DNA from: Pantoea vagans
GTDB taxonomy: Bacteria; Pseudomonadota; Gammaproteobacteria; Enterobacterales; Enterobacteriaceae
DNA length: 64,000 nt
Assembly (NCBI RefSeq): GCF_004792415.1
Contig: NZ_CP038853.1
Span: 3,782,001-3,846,000 of the forward strand
Reading direction: 5' to 3'
Below are positions 15,185-26,077 of this stretch, piece after piece. A model generated the notes under the pieces. That model was not told the DNA's origin, made no database searches, and saw only the letters and a program-made list of their open reading frames with translations. Positions within the stretch are counted from its first letter, which is position 1, and each line of letters starts with the position of its first letter. A program made the translations under genes and the position numbers.

Positions 15185-18013
15185 ATGGATAAGATCGAAG
15201 TTCGTGGTGCCCGCACCCATAATTTGAAAAACATCAACCTGACCATCCCACGCGACAAACTCATTGTGGTAACCGGCCTGTCAGGGTCCGGTAAATCCTC
15301 ACTGGCGTTTGATACGCTGTATGCGGAAGGTCAGCGCCGCTATGTGGAGTCGCTCTCTGCGTATGCGCGCCAGTTTCTTTCGTTAATGGAGAAGCCGGAC
15401 GTCGATCATATCGAAGGTTTGTCGCCCGCCATTTCCATTGAGCAGAAATCCACCTCGCACAACCCACGCTCGACGGTGGGAACCATCACAGAGATTCATG
15501 ACTACCTGCGTCTGCTGTTTGCCCGCGTAGGCGAACCGCGCTGCCCGGATCATGATGTGCCGCTGGCGGCGCAGACCGTGAGCCAGATGGTGGATCAGGT
15601 GCTCTCGCAGCCGGAAGGTCGTCGCCTGATGCTGCTGGCCCCGGTGGTGAAAGATCGTAAGGGTGAGCACACCAAGACGCTGGAGAATCTGGCGACGCAG
15701 GGCTACATCCGTGCGCGTATCGATGGCGAAGTGTGTGACCTCTCCGATCCGCCGAAGCTTGAGCTGCAGAAGAAGCACACCATTGAGGTGGTCATTGACC
15801 GCTTTAAAGTGCGTGAAGACCTGGCAACCCGTCTGGCGGAGTCGTTTGAAACCACGCTGGAGCTTTCTGGCGGCACGGCTATCGTGGCGGATATGGATGA
15901 CAGCGACTCCGAAGAGCTGCTTTTCTCGGCTAACTTCGCCTGTCCGATTTGTGGTTACAGCATGAGCGAGCTGGAACCGCGCCTGTTCTCGTTTAACAAC
16001 CCGGCGGGCGCCTGCCCAACCTGTGACGGCCTGGGCGTACAGCAATATTTTGATCCTGACCGCGTCGTGCAGAATCCCGAGCTTTCGCTGGCGGGCGGCG
16101 CCATTCGCGGCTGGGATCGCCGCAACTTCTACTACTTCCAGATGCTGCGTTCGCTGGCGGAACACCTCGATTTTGATATCGAAGCGTCGTTCGGCAGCCT
16201 GCCAGACAACGTGCAGAAAGTGATTCTGTACGGTTCAGGCAAAGAGAGCATCGAATTTAAGTACATCAACGATCGCGGCGATACGTCCGTTCGTCGTCAT
16301 CCGTTTGAAGGCGTGCTCAATAACATGGAGCGCCGCTATAAAGAGACGGAATCCTCTGCGGTTCGCGAAGAGCTGGCGAAGTTTATCAGCAACCGCGCCT
16401 GTGCCAGCTGCGAAGGCACCCGTCTGCGTCGTGAAGCGCGCCACGTCTTCGTGGAGAACACCACGCTGCCGACCATCTCTGAGATGAGCATCGGCCATGC
16501 GATGTCCTTCTTTGAAAACATGAAACTGAGCGGCCAGCGTGCGCAGATCGCCGAGAAAATTTTGAAAGAGATTGGCGATCGCCTGAGCTTTCTGGTCAAC
16601 GTCGGCCTGAACTATCTGTCGATGTCACGCTCTGCAGAAACCCTGTCCGGGGGGGAAGCACAGCGTATCCGTCTGGCCAGCCAGATCGGTGCCGGTCTGG
16701 TCGGCGTGATGTATGTGCTGGATGAGCCTTCTATTGGCCTGCACCAGCGTGACAACGAACGGCTGCTCGGCACCCTGATTCATCTGCGCGACCTCGGCAA
16801 CACCGTGATCGTGGTTGAGCATGATGAAGATGCGATTCGTGCCGCAGACCACGTGATCGACATCGGTCCGGGTGCAGGCGTACACGGCGGTCAGGTGGTC
16901 GCGGAAGGCACCGTTGATCAGATTATGGCGCAGGAAGAATCGCTGACCGGTCAGTACCTGAGCGGCAAGCGTGGCATTGTGGTGCCAGAGGAGCGCGTCA
17001 AAGGCGATCCGGCCAAAGTACTGAAGATTACTGGCGCACGCGGCAACAACCTTAAGGATGTTACGCTGACGCTGCCGGTCGGGCTGTTCACCTGTATTAC
17101 CGGTGTTTCTGGTTCGGGTAAATCGACCCTGATCAACGATACGCTGTTCCCGATTGCTCAGCGTGCGCTGAACGGCGCGACCATCGCCGAACCGGCACCT
17201 TACCGTGACGTGGCGGGCCTGGAGCACTTCGACAAAGTGATCGACATCGACCAGAGTCCGATTGGTCGTACACCACGCTCCAACCCGGCCACGTATACCG
17301 GCATCTTCACGCCGGTGCGTGAACTCTTTGCGGGCGTGCCGGAAGCGCGTTCGCGCGGCTACAATCCGGGTCGCTTCAGTTTCAACGTGCGGGGCGGACG
17401 CTGTGAAGCCTGTCAGGGCGATGGCGTGCTGAAAGTCGAAATGCACTTCCTGCCGGACATTTATGTGCCGTGCGACCAGTGCAAAGGCAAACGCTATAAC
17501 CGTGAAACGCTGGAAGTGAAGTACAAAGGCAAGAGCATTCACGAAGTGCTGGAGATGACGATCGAAGAGGCGCGTGAGTTCTTCGATGCCGTGCCAGCGC
17601 TGGCGCGTAAGCTGCAGACGCTGATCGATGTGGGTCTCACCTACATCCGCCTCGGTCAGTCCGCCACCACCCTTTCCGGCGGTGAAGCCCAGCGTGTGAA
17701 GCTGGCGCGTGAGCTGTCGAAGCGTGGCACCGGTCAGACGCTCTACATTCTGGATGAGCCGACCACCGGCCTGCACTTTGCCGATATCCAGCAGCTGCTG
17801 GAAGTGCTGCATAAGCTGCGCGATCAGGGCAACACCATCGTGGTGATTGAGCACAACCTCGATGTGGTCAAAACCGCAGACTGGATTGTCGACCTTGGTC
17901 CGGAAGGCGGCAGCGGCGGCGGTGAAATCCTGGTGGCAGGTACGCCAGAAACCGTGGCGGAGTGTGAGAAATCCCACACCGCGCGCTTCCTGAAGCCCCT
18001 GTTACAGAAGTAA
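15185..18013 (+). CDS. uvrA: Excinuclease ABC subunit A
   Basis: A 942-residue protein (E. coli 940). It has two ABC ATPase modules: Walker [16 protein letters not shown] near residue 31 and [15 protein letters not shown] near 640, with signature motifs [12 protein letters not shown] and [12 protein letters not shown]. Zinc-finger cysteines are present in [10 protein letters not shown]...CPTCDG and in CEACQGDG...CDQCKGK. UvrA dimers scan DNA for bulky lesions and load UvrB in nucleotide excision repair. A SOS box precedes it. The start ATG 15185 follows GGGAAAGGTGA. Confidence 0.98.
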   Translation: MDKIEVRGARTHNLKNINLTIPRDKLIVVTGLSGSGKSSLAFDTLYAEGQRRYVESLSAYARQFLSLMEKPDVDHIEGLSPAISIEQKSTSHNPRSTVGTITEIHDYLRLLFARVGEPRCPDHDVPLAAQTVSQMVDQVLSQPEGRRLMLLAPVVKDRKGEHTKTLENLATQGYIRARIDGEVCDLSDPPKLELQKKHTIEVVIDRFKVREDLATRLAESFETTLELSGGTAIVADMDDSDSEELLFSANFACPICGYSMSELEPRLFSFNNPAGACPTCDGLGVQQYFDPDRVVQNPELSLAGGAIRGWDRRNFYYFQMLRSLAEHLDFDIEASFGSLPDNVQKVILYGSGKESIEFKYINDRGDTSVRRHPFEGVLNNMERRYKETESSAVREELAKFISNRACASCEGTRLRREARHVFVENTTLPTISEMSIGHAMSFFENMKLSGQRAQIAEKILKEIGDRLSFLVNVGLNYLSMSRSAETLSGGEAQRIRLASQIGAGLVGVMYVLDEPSIGLHQRDNERLLGTLIHLRDLGNTVIVVEHDEDAIRAADHVIDIGPGAGVHGGQVVAEGTVDQIMAQEESLTGQYLSGKRGIVVPEERVKGDPAKVLKITGARGNNLKDVTLTLPVGLFTCITGVSGSGKSTLINDTLFPIAQRALNGATIAEPAPYRDVAGLEHFDKVIDIDQSPIGRTPRSNPATYTGIFTPVRELFAGVPEARSRGYNPGRFSFNVRGGRCEACQGDGVLKVEMHFLPDIYVPCDQCKGKRYNRETLEVKYKGKSIHEVLEMTIEEAREFFDAVPALARKLQTLIDVGLTYIRLGQSATTLSGGEAQRVKLARELSKRGTGQTLYILDEPTTGLHFADIQQLLEVLHKLRDQGNTIVVIEHNLDVVKTADWIVDLGPEGGSGGGEILVAGTPETVAECEKSHTARFLKPLLQK

Positions 18014-18021
18014 TTCTCTCA

Positions 18022-18044
18022 GGCCCGCCGCGTGCGGGCCTTTT
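18022..18044 (+). terminator. uvrA terminator
   Basis: GGCCCGC-CGCGT-GCGGGCC followed by TTTT lies ten bases after the uvrA stop codon. Confidence 0.85.
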
Positions 18045-18246
18045 AATATCCTCTGCCGATTCAGCCAGAAAAATGCAGAATCAGGCAAGATTCAGACATG
18101 TATAGGCATATACGCTTTTTCTCACGCTGACTATCCTTAAGCGGTTCCTCTTTGGCACGCCCCTGGCGTCGCCCTGTTTTCGCAGCACATCCACGCTGCT
18201 GCACATCATCAAAAAACACTCACGACACATCGAAACTGGAGACACC

Positions 18247-19311
18247 ATGAATATTACGCATGCGTATGCTGCTCAGGATGCAAAATCCAAACTGGCACCG
18301 TTCGATTTTAAGCCGCGTGAGCTGCGCGCCCATGACGTTCAGCTTGAGGTGCTGTTCTGTGGCGTTTGCCACTCAGACCTGCATCAGGCCCGTAATGAGT
18401 GGAAAAACACCATTTTTCCCGTCGTTCCGGGGCATGAAATTGTGGGTCGCGTAACTGCTGTTGGTCCACAGACGCAGAAATACAAAGTCGGCGATCTGGT
18501 TGGCGTCGGCTGCATGGTCGATTCCTGCCGCAGCTGTCCGAGCTGTCAGCAGGGTCTGGAGCAGTACTGCGAAAACGGCTTTGTCGGCACCTATAACGGC
18601 GAAGATCGCGAAACCGGCGCCATTACCTACGGCGGCTACTCAACGTCGATGGTGGTTGATGAAAGCTTTGTGCTGCGGATCCCGGAAAACCTGGAGCTGG
18701 CGGGCGTGGCACCGCTGCTGTGTGCCGGTATCACCACCTATTCGCCGCTGCGTCACTGGAATGTCGGTCCTGGCAAGAAAGTGGGTATCGTAGGCTTAGG
18801 CGGCCTGGGCCATATGGGCGTGAAGATTGCGCATGCCATGGGCGCACATGTGGTGCTGTTCACCACTTCGCCATCCAAAATTGAAGATGGCAAACGTCTG
18901 GGTGCCGATGAAGTGGTGATTTCTAAAGATGCGGAGCAGATGGCGCAGCACGCGAACAGCTTTGACTTCATCCTGAACACCGTGGCGGCTCAGCACGATC
19001 TCAATCCGTTCATCACCCTGCTGAAGCTGGATGGCAACATGACGCTGGTGGGCGCACCGGAGCACGATCATCCGGCACCGCAGGTCTTTAACCTGATCTT
19101 TAAACGTCGCAGCATCGCCGGCTCACTGATTGGCGGCATCGCGGAAACCCAGGAGATGCTCGATTTCTGTGGCGAGCACGGGATTACGTCAGACATTGAG
19201 CTGATCGCGATGGACCAGATCAACGAAGCGTATGAGCGCATGCTGAAAAGCGATGTGAAGTATCGCTTTGTTATCGATATCAACACCCTGCGCGATCAGT
19301 CTGCCGCGTAA
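18247..19311 (+). CDS. Zinc-dependent NAD(P) alcohol/aldehyde dehydrogenase, YahK type
   Basis: A 354-residue medium-chain dehydrogenase. Catalytic zinc ligands are in CGVCHSDLHQ (about residue 37) and PGHEIVGRV. The structural zinc cluster is CRSCPSCQQGLEQYC. The nucleotide-binding glycines are in GLGGLGHMGVKIAHAMGAHV (about residue 185). Long stretches match E. coli YahK, which is an NADPH-dependent aldehyde reductase with broad specificity; the same role is likely. In E. coli yahK is elsewhere on the chromosome, so this copy is an insertion between uvrA and yjbR. It is preceded by a GGAGACACC ribosome-binding site and has its own terminator. Confidence 0.9.
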   Translation: MNITHAYAAQDAKSKLAPFDFKPRELRAHDVQLEVLFCGVCHSDLHQARNEWKNTIFPVVPGHEIVGRVTAVGPQTQKYKVGDLVGVGCMVDSCRSCPSCQQGLEQYCENGFVGTYNGEDRETGAITYGGYSTSMVVDESFVLRIPENLELAGVAPLLCAGITTYSPLRHWNVGPGKKVGIVGLGGLGHMGVKIAHAMGAHVVLFTTSPSKIEDGKRLGADEVVISKDAEQMAQHANSFDFILNTVAAQHDLNPFITLLKLDGNMTLVGAPEHDHPAPQVFNLIFKRRSIAGSLIGGIAETQEMLDFCGEHGITSDIELIAMDQINEAYERMLKSDVKYRFVIDINTLRDQSAA

Positions 19312-19325
19312 GCGGTCTGATCTGA

Positions 19326-19356
19326 AACCCTCCTGCTCAGGTAAGAGGGTTTTTTA
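19326..19356 (+). terminator. Terminator after the YahK-type dehydrogenase
   Basis: The stem AACCCTC/GAGGGTT (19326-19332 and 19345-19351) is followed by TTTTTA. It lies between this gene and the convergent yjbR. Confidence 0.85.
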
Positions 19357-19363
19357 TTGCCGT

Positions 19364-19687
19364 TTAACGGGCCGCCGCCGCCTGCTGGTATGAGGCATCG
19401 ACCAGATAGTAGATCTGCGAATCTTTCAGCGAACCGTCGAGGAACAGCGTGCTCCAGTGAGACTTATTCAGATGCTCGCTGGGAATAATATCGCTGTGCT
19501 CTTCGCGCAGTAATTCGGCCAGCGCTGGCGTCGATTTCAGCGAGACGGCGGGCCGCCCTTTTACCTCGTGCACCATTGCAAACAGCACGCCGTTACTTTT
19601 AATCTGTGTAGCCTTCCAGTCATTGTGGACGCTCTGCTCCGCGCCCGGCTTGCTCATGCAATAGGTCAGTAAGTCTGAGTTATTCAT
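19364..19687 (-). CDS. yjbR: MmcQ/YjbR family DNA-binding protein
   Basis: A 107-residue protein of the MmcQ/YjbR family with a CyaY-like fold and suspected double-stranded-DNA binding. Recognisable family segments are LLTYCMSKPGAEQSVHNDWK at the start and LNKSHWSTLFLDGSLKDSQI in the second half. Its function is not established. The start codon overlaps the stop of yjbQ by one base, so the two genes are translated as a coupled pair, in the same order as in E. coli. Confidence 0.92.
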   Translation of the reverse strand: MNNSDLLTYCMSKPGAEQSVHNDWKATQIKSNGVLFAMVHEVKGRPAVSLKSTPALAELLREEHSDIIPSEHLNKSHWSTLFLDGSLKDSQIYYLVDASYQQAAAAR

Positions 19688-20106
19688 TACGACTCCCCTT
19701 GTAAAGTGGCGACAATCCGCCTGGCACCGCCATCAATGCGATGCTCGCCCAGCCAGATACCCTGCCAGGTGCCCAGCACCAGACGTCCCCGCTGAACCGG
19801 TAATAACAACGAAACCCCTAAGGTCGATGATTTGATGTGCGCTGGCATATCATCACGTCCTTCGTAGTCGTGCTGATAAGGCGCATTCTCCGGCACGTGC
19901 CGCATGAAATGCTGCTCCATGTCGCTGCGCACAGTCGGGTCGCAATTCTCGTTTAAGGTTAACGACGCCGAAGTGTGCTGCAACAGCAGATGCAGCAGTC
20001 CGGTTTTGATATCACGCAGTCCGGAAAGCGAATTAACGACCTCATCGGTGACCAGATGAAACCCACGCGACTTCGCACTCAGCGTTATAGTTTGTTGATG
20101 CCACAT
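19687..20106 (-). CDS. yjbQ: YjbQ family thiamine-phosphate-synthase-like protein
   Basis: A 139-residue protein of the UPF0047/YjbQ family. It contains the conserved [20 protein letters not shown] and the histidine-bearing [17 protein letters not shown], with the C-terminal [13 protein letters not shown]. coli YjbQ can provide weak thiamine phosphate synthase activity, but its physiological role is unclear. It is coupled to yjbR downstream. The E. coli neighbour aphA, between tyrB and yjbQ, is missing here. Confidence 0.93.
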   Translation of the reverse strand: MWHQQTITLSAKSRGFHLVTDEVVNSLSGLRDIKTGLLHLLLQHTSASLTLNENCDPTVRSDMEQHFMRHVPENAPYQHDYEGRDDMPAHIKSSTLGVSLLLPVQRGRLVLGTWQGIWLGEHRIDGGARRIVATLQGES

Positions 20107-20174
20107 AGCTTATTCCTGAAACGGTTATCCCGTTTAAGTGTGCAGCATGTCGCCGAAAGGTAAACCCTGACCCA

Positions 20175-20206
20175 TAAAAAAACCGCCAGAGAAAACCCTG
20201 GCGGTC
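20175..20206 (-). terminator. tyrB terminator
   Basis: On the minus strand, ACCGCCAG-GGTTTTCT-CTGGCGGT is followed by a run of seven T. It lies directly after the tyrB stop. Confidence 0.93.
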
Positions 20207-20227
20207 TTGTTTACAGCCTGGCGGCTG

Positions 20228-21421
20228 TTACATCACGGCGGCAAACGCTTCCGCTACCTGATGCACATTTTTGCTGTTCAGCCCGGCCACACACATGCGG
20301 CCGCTGCCCACCAGATAGATGCCAAATTCGTTACGCAGGCGATCAACCTGCTGCACACTCAGGCCGGTGTAGCTGAACATGCCGCGCTGCTTCAGTAGGT
20401 AGTCAAAGTTTTTACCTGGCAGCGCGGTGCTCAGCACGTCCACCAGCGACTGGCGCATCGCGAGAATGCGCAGACGCATCGCCTCCACTTCAGCCAGCCA
20501 GCTGGCCTTCAGCACCTCATCGTTGAGGACGCGTGCGACAACCTGCGCACCGAAATTCGGCGGGCTGGAGTAGTTACGGCGAACGGTAGCTTTTAGCTGG
20601 CCCAGCACGCGTGCTGACTCTTCGGCGCTGTCACAGACGATAGAGAGACCGCCTACGCGCTCGCCATAGAGCGAGAAGATTTTGGAGAAGGAGTTACTGA
20701 TCAGCGCAGGCAGGCCCGCCGCCGCGACCGCGCGCAGGGCATACGCATCCTGCTCCATACCGGCACCAAAGCCCTGATAGGCGATATCCAGGAAAGGAAT
20801 CAGCTGCTGTGCTTTCAGCACCTCAACGGTCTGATCCCACTGCGCATCAGTCAGGTCAGCGCCGGTCGGGTTATGACAGCAGGGATGCAGCAACACGATG
20901 CTGTGCGCGGGCAGGGTTTTCAGGGTGCTGATAAAGGCATCAAACCGCACACCGTGGGTTTCGGCGTCATACCAGGGATAGGTGTTTACCTCTAAACCTG
21001 CACCGTTAAAAATCGCGATGTGGTTTTCCCAGGTCGGATCGCTGACCCAGACGGCAGACTGCGGGAAGTAGCGCTTGAGGAAATCCGCGCCGACTTTCAG
21101 CGCGCCAGAACCACCCAGGGTCTGAATCGACGCAATACGGCCCGCCTTTAACACCGGATGATCGGCACCAAACAGCAGCGGTGCAATCGCACTACGGTAG
21201 CTGTTCAGTCCTTCCATTGGCAGATAGAGCGATGCCTGATGCGGCTCAGCATAGATCTGCTCTTCGGCAGCCGCTACAGCCTTCAGCTGCGGGATAATGT
21301 TCTGTTCGTCGTAATAGAGCCCGATACTCAGGTTAACTTTGTGTTCGCGTGGGTCTTGTTTGAAAGCTTCCATCAACGACAGAATCGGATCGCCAGCATA
21401 GGCATCAACGTTTTGAAACAC
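20228..21421 (-). CDS. tyrB: Aromatic-amino-acid aminotransferase
   Basis: A 397-residue pyridoxal-phosphate enzyme of aminotransferase class I, very similar to E. coli TyrB. The PLP lysine is in [19 protein letters not shown] (about residue 247), and the cofactor region reads [15 protein letters not shown]. It carries out the last step of tyrosine and phenylalanine synthesis and can act on leucine and aspartate. I chose GTG 21421 because a GGAG stands nine bases before it and it gives the E. coli length; an ATG five codons upstream has a weaker site. Only 36 bases separate it from the upstream YitT-type gene, so it may share that transcript. No TyrR box was seen. Confidence 0.96.
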   Translation of the reverse strand: MFQNVDAYAGDPILSLMEAFKQDPREHKVNLSIGLYYDEQNIIPQLKAVAAAEEQIYAEPHQASLYLPMEGLNSYRSAIAPLLFGADHPVLKAGRIASIQTLGGSGALKVGADFLKRYFPQSAVWVSDPTWENHIAIFNGAGLEVNTYPWYDAETHGVRFDAFISTLKTLPAHSIVLLHPCCHNPTGADLTDAQWDQTVEVLKAQQLIPFLDIAYQGFGAGMEQDAYALRAVAAAGLPALISNSFSKIFSLYGERVGGLSIVCDSAEESARVLGQLKATVRRNYSSPPNFGAQVVARVLNDEVLKASWLAEVEAMRLRILAMRQSLVDVLSTALPGKNFDYLLKQRGMFSYTGLSVQQVDRLRNEFGIYLVGSGRMCVAGLNSKNVHQVAEAFAAVM

Positions 21422-21457
21422 GGTGTAGGTCTCCATGATTGGTCCGTAAGCGGCGGA

Positions 21458-22072
21458 TTAAACCCGATAGCGTCCCGGACGGTGGTTCATTGCAATAATC
21501 AGGTTCAGGATCACCGCACCCGCAATCGACGCGAGCAGGATGGGGCCACTCACCACAAACAGTGACGCCAGCACGACGCAGGTATCGACTGCCATCTGCA
21601 GTTTACCCGCGCGGATCCCAAAGCGATCCTGTAGCCACAGCGCCAGAATATTGATGCCGCCCAGGCTCGCCTTATGACGAAATAACACTATAAACCCGAT
21701 TCCCATGATGACGTTACCGAACAGTGTCGCATAGAAGGGGTTAAGGTCAGAAAAGTGGACGAACAGCGGGTGCAGTTGGGTGAAGAGCGACACCAGTCCG
21801 ACGGCGCAGAAGGTTTTCAGGGTAAATTCCCAGCCCATGCGTTTAATCGCCAGCCAGTAAAACGGGATGTTGATCAGGAAGAACGCGCTGCCGAACGAGA
21901 GCGGCGAGAGATAGCTGATCAGAAAGGCGATACCTGCGGTGCTGCCGGTCAGCGCACCGGCCTGTTTCAGCATAATGACGCCGAACGAGACCATCAGGGT
22001 GCCGAGCACCATCGCCAGCGCATCTTCAATGCGCGAATGCGGGACGCGGGAGGGTTCTGCGATGTTATCCAT
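21458..22072 (-). CDS. YitT family membrane protein
   Basis: A 204-residue inner-membrane protein with five or six predicted spans. It shows the YitT/DUF161 features: AMVLGTLMVSFGVIMLKQAG near the N-terminus, TGSTAGIAFLISY, and FRHKASLGGINILALWLQ in the second half. Function is unknown for this family. ATG 22072 gives the normal length; an upstream in-frame ATG at 22129 would add 19 hydrophilic residues. It stands where alr is found in E. coli (between dnaB and tyrB) and is 36 bases upstream of tyrB. Confidence 0.85.
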   Translation of the reverse strand: MDNIAEPSRVPHSRIEDALAMVLGTLMVSFGVIMLKQAGALTGSTAGIAFLISYLSPLSFGSAFFLINIPFYWLAIKRMGWEFTLKTFCAVGLVSLFTQLHPLFVHFSDLNPFYATLFGNVIMGIGFIVLFRHKASLGGINILALWLQDRFGIRAGKLQMAVDTCVVLASLFVVSGPILLASIAGAVILNLIIAMNHRPGRYRV

Positions 22073-22198
22073 GGGGGTTTTCTCAGTGCAAATGATGCGG
22101 TTCCGATGCAAAAAACGCACCATCGTCACAGCACTGAATTGCTGTAAAGTGGATGCCAGCGATATCCCGTTGATATCTAAGGCGCTTTAAAACACAAC

Positions 22199-22210
22199 TT
22201 TATGCATAAA
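22199..22210. promoter_or_regulatory. Palindrome upstream of the YitT gene
   Basis: TTTATGCATAAA is a perfect 12-base palindrome about 127 bases upstream of the YitT-gene start. It could be an operator for the adjacent Lrp-type regulator, although it is also close to generic AT-rich sequence. Confidence 0.3.
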
Positions 22211-22313
22211 TTTCGACTGATGCCGTCAACCTATGCGCAAAAGCCATCTTAAATGCGCGTTATTTGCATTAACCGCCGCCAGTGTGCACCAAAATCGCAC
22301 AGCACGCACTCTT

Positions 22314-22793
22314 TTAGCGCGTCTTCTCTCCGGGGATCATCATCAGCCCGTTCTCTTTCATTCGCCCAAGCACTACCGAGGTTTTCACATGAGAAACGCT
22401 CTGGTGACCGGCAACCAACTGGCTGATTAACGCACTGAGGGAGTTGAGATCGGCCACCGCCACTTTGAGGAGATAGTCTGCATCGCCGGTAGTTTTGTAG
22501 GCATCCACGATCGCCTGCTCCTGCTCCACCATGCGGTGAAAGCTCTCAACATATTCCGCGGTGTGGTTAATCAGGCGCACCTCTATTAATCCCACCATGC
22601 CAAGCCCGATGGCATCGGGTGACAGCCGGGCGTGATAACCCAGGATGAGGTTAGCCTGTTCCAGATTGATACGGCGGCGGGAACATTGAGAGGCAGAAAG
22701 GCCGACGAGATCGCTGAGTTCCTGATTGGTCAGCCGGCCGTTAGATTGTAATAAAGTCAGGATTTTAAGGTCGTAATCGTCTACGTGAGTCAT
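22314..22793 (-). CDS. Lrp/AsnC-family transcriptional regulator
   Basis: A 159-residue protein of standard Lrp length. The N-terminal winged helix reads DDYDLKILTLLQSNGRLTNQ and ELSDLVGLSASQCSRRRINL. The C-terminal RAM ligand-binding domain includes YKTTGDADYLLKVAVADLNS and ends VLGRMKENGLMMIPGEKTR. Such proteins sense amino acids. It precedes the YitT gene and tyrB on the same strand with a 240-base gap, so it may regulate that pair. Effector and targets are unknown. It is not the global Lrp, which differs in sequence. Confidence 0.88.
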   Translation of the reverse strand: MTHVDDYDLKILTLLQSNGRLTNQELSDLVGLSASQCSRRRINLEQANLILGYHARLSPDAIGLGMVGLIEVRLINHTAEYVESFHRMVEQEQAIVDAYKTTGDADYLLKVAVADLNSLSALISQLVAGHQSVSHVKTSVVLGRMKENGLMMIPGEKTR

Positions 22794-22881
22794 TCCGTTT
22801 CCACAGCGTAATGGGCGTCGCTTTGTTACAGATAACCCGATAACCCGAGAGGTTGTCCAACACTATTTTCTGATGATGAGG

Positions 22882-22910
22882 GCTGTCATGCACAGATCGT
22901 GCATGACAGC
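22882..22910. repeat. Perfect 12-bp hairpin after dnaB
   Basis: GCTGTCATGCAC-AGATC-GTGCATGACAGC is a perfect stem-loop with no T-run on either side. It begins 12 bases past the dnaB stop codon. It could be a 3' stabilising structure, a Rho-type processed end or a protein-binding palindrome. Confidence 0.6.
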
Positions 22911-22922
22911 ACAAAGCGAAGA

Positions 22923-24329
<1,407 letters not shown>

Positions 24330-24425
24330 AGTGAATGCATTACCGATCTTCTGTGGGGACGCGCAAGTATACCTTAGTTGGGGTGCGCGCCTCACCCTCA
24401 TGATGAAACAATCACAGGAGTCAGA

Positions 24426-25409
24426 ATGGCAAAGCGTATTCAGTTCAGCGCGCATGGCGGCCCGGACATCTTAGAGTGGACAGATTTTGAACCTGCTGAC
24501 CCGGCTGAACATGAAGTGCAGGTTGAGCATCGCGCTATCGGCATTAATTACATCGATACCTATGTTCGCAGCGGGCTCTATCCGGTTGCCGCTTTCCCCT
24601 CTGGCCTGGGAACGGAAGCCGCAGGTGTGGTGTCGCGGGTTGGCCGTGGCGTGACTCTGTTTAAACCCGGCGATCGCGTAGTCTACTGTCTGGCATCGAT
24701 GGGAGCCTATAGTGAAGTGCACAACGTAGCGGAAGATCGCCTGATGCATCTTCCGGAGGCGATCAGCTTTGAACAGGGCGCAGCCAGCTTTCTGAAAGGG
24801 CTGACTACACAATATCTGCTGCGTCAGACCTATAAAATCAGCGCCGGTGAGACCTTCCTGTTTCATGCCGCGGCGGGCGGCGTCGGGTTAATCGCCTGTC
24901 AGTGGGCAAAAGCGCTGGGTGCGCATTTGATCGGCACCGTGGGTTCAGCAGAAAAAGCCACCATGGCGAAAAACGCCGGTGCCTGGGCCACCATTAACTA
25001 CCGCGAAGAGAATATTGCGCAGCGCGTCAGCGAACTGACGGAAGGGAAAAAAGTGGCAGTGGTGTATGACTCCGTGGGTAAAGATACCTGGGAAGCATCG
25101 CTGGATTCGCTGCGCCGTCACGGTCTGATGGTCAGTTTTGGTAATGCATCGGGTCCGGTGACCGGCATCGATCTGGGCATTCTGAATAAGAAAGGCTCGT
25201 TGTTTGTGACCCGACCTTCCCTGTTTGGCTATATCACCAATCGCCAGGAGCTGGAAACCGCCAGTGCCGAGCTGTTCTCCCTGCTGGCGAGCGGTGCCAT
25301 TAAGGTTGATGTGCCGGAGCAGCAGAAGTTTGCGCTGAAAGAGGCCAGCCGGGCGCACCAGATGCTGGAGAGCCGCGCCACACAGGGATCATGTCTGTTA
25401 ATCCCGTAA
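24426..25409 (+). CDS. qor: Quinone oxidoreductase (zeta-crystallin type)
   Basis: A 327-residue NADPH-dependent enzyme, the same length as E. coli Qor. It starts MAKRIQFSAHGGPDILEWTD, and the nucleotide-binding loop is FHAAAGGVGLIACQWAKALG (about residue 143). Zinc ligands of the wider dehydrogenase family are absent, as expected. It reduces quinones by one electron. ATG 24426 follows ACAGGAGTCAGA, a good ribosome-binding site. It is divergent from dnaB. Confidence 0.96.
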   Translation: MAKRIQFSAHGGPDILEWTDFEPADPAEHEVQVEHRAIGINYIDTYVRSGLYPVAAFPSGLGTEAAGVVSRVGRGVTLFKPGDRVVYCLASMGAYSEVHNVAEDRLMHLPEAISFEQGAASFLKGLTTQYLLRQTYKISAGETFLFHAAAGGVGLIACQWAKALGAHLIGTVGSAEKATMAKNAGAWATINYREENIAQRVSELTEGKKVAVVYDSVGKDTWEASLDSLRRHGLMVSFGNASGPVTGIDLGILNKKGSLFVTRPSLFGYITNRQELETASAELFSLLASGAIKVDVPEQQKFALKEASRAHQMLESRATQGSCLLIP

Positions 25410-25435
25410 CAGTGAGCGCCACGTAAGCAACAAAA

Positions 25436-25472
25436 AGGGCTTCCCGTGGGAAGCCCTCTTCTTTTTTTATTT
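25436..25472 (+). terminator. qor terminator
   Basis: The GGGCTTCC/GGAAGCCC stem is followed by CTCTTCTTTTTTT, shortly after the qor stop codon. Confidence 0.9.
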
Positions 25473-25630
25473 TTTGTTCGCGCTGATGTAGGGACAGCGG
25501 CGATGAATTCATGTCGAGTCGATGGCACATCGATTTGACGACAGGCATCCTGCCAGAAAACATAAGTAAAAAATATGTTTAATTGCAGATCAGCGCCGAA
25601 CAATCTCTCACACTGTGATCGCTACCGCAT

Positions 25631-25897
25631 TTAGCGCCAGCCTTTGCGGTCTAACCTGTTGATCTTACGTCTCAGCTTGCGGCGCGCTCGCGCATCACTG
25701 TCGCCAAAAAAGGCACGATGCAGCCACACAGCAATCACCGCCAGCACCAGCCACGGCAACACTTTGATAACAAGTGCAAACAGTCCACCGACAAACATCA
25801 CGAGGGTTGCGACCACCAGTGCCGCCAGCACGCCCAGCAGTGAAACGCCGGTCAGCAACAGCATCAGGAAAAACCCCAATACAAATAAAATTTCCAC
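25631..25897 (-). CDS. pspG: Phage shock protein G
   Basis: An 88-residue inner-membrane protein. It starts MEILFVLGFFLMLLLTGVSL and has three hydrophobic stretches up to about residue 62, followed by a basic C-terminus (ARARRKLRRKINRLDRKGWR). This is the layout of E. coli PspG (80 residues), an effector of the phage-shock membrane-stress response controlled by PspF. A sigma-54 promoter lies 37-53 bases upstream. As in E. coli it sits next to dusA. The C-terminal tail is somewhat longer and more basic than the E. coli one. Confidence 0.9.
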   Translation of the reverse strand: MEILFVLGFFLMLLLTGVSLLGVLAALVVATLVMFVGGLFALVIKVLPWLVLAVIAVWLHRAFFGDSDARARRKLRRKINRLDRKGWR

Positions 25898-25933
25898 GTC
25901 AGCGCTCCTTTTTAAATCAGTTGGTATAGCTAT

Positions 25934-25950
25934 TACAAAAAGCGTGCCAA
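25934..25950 (-). promoter_or_regulatory. Sigma-54 promoter of pspG
   Basis: On the minus strand, TTGGCACGCTTTTTGTA matches the -24/-12 pattern TGGCACG-N4-TTGCA with one change at the -12 element (TTGTA), which to my memory is also seen in the E. coli psp promoters. PspF would be the expected activator. Confidence 0.85.
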
Positions 25951-26028
25951 CTGATAACGTATTGATTTAACGCTGATAAGGATTAAAAAAGGTGTAGCGA
26001 CCTGGTGAGAAAAACCACATTCTGGCGT

Positions 26029-26060
26029 AAAAAAAACCAGCTTATCAGAGCTGGTTTTTC
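26029..26060 (-). terminator. dusA terminator
   Basis: On the minus strand AAACCAGCT-CTGATA-AGCTGGTTT is followed by a T-run of eight. It separates dusA from the pspG promoter. Confidence 0.92.
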
Positions 26061-26077
26061 AGGGTTACGATCACGGA

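Noticed and set aside
16625..17977. A 450-codon open frame opposite uvrA
   Set aside because: It lies entirely antisense to a certain gene, has no recognisable domain and is explained by high-GC codon use in uvrA.
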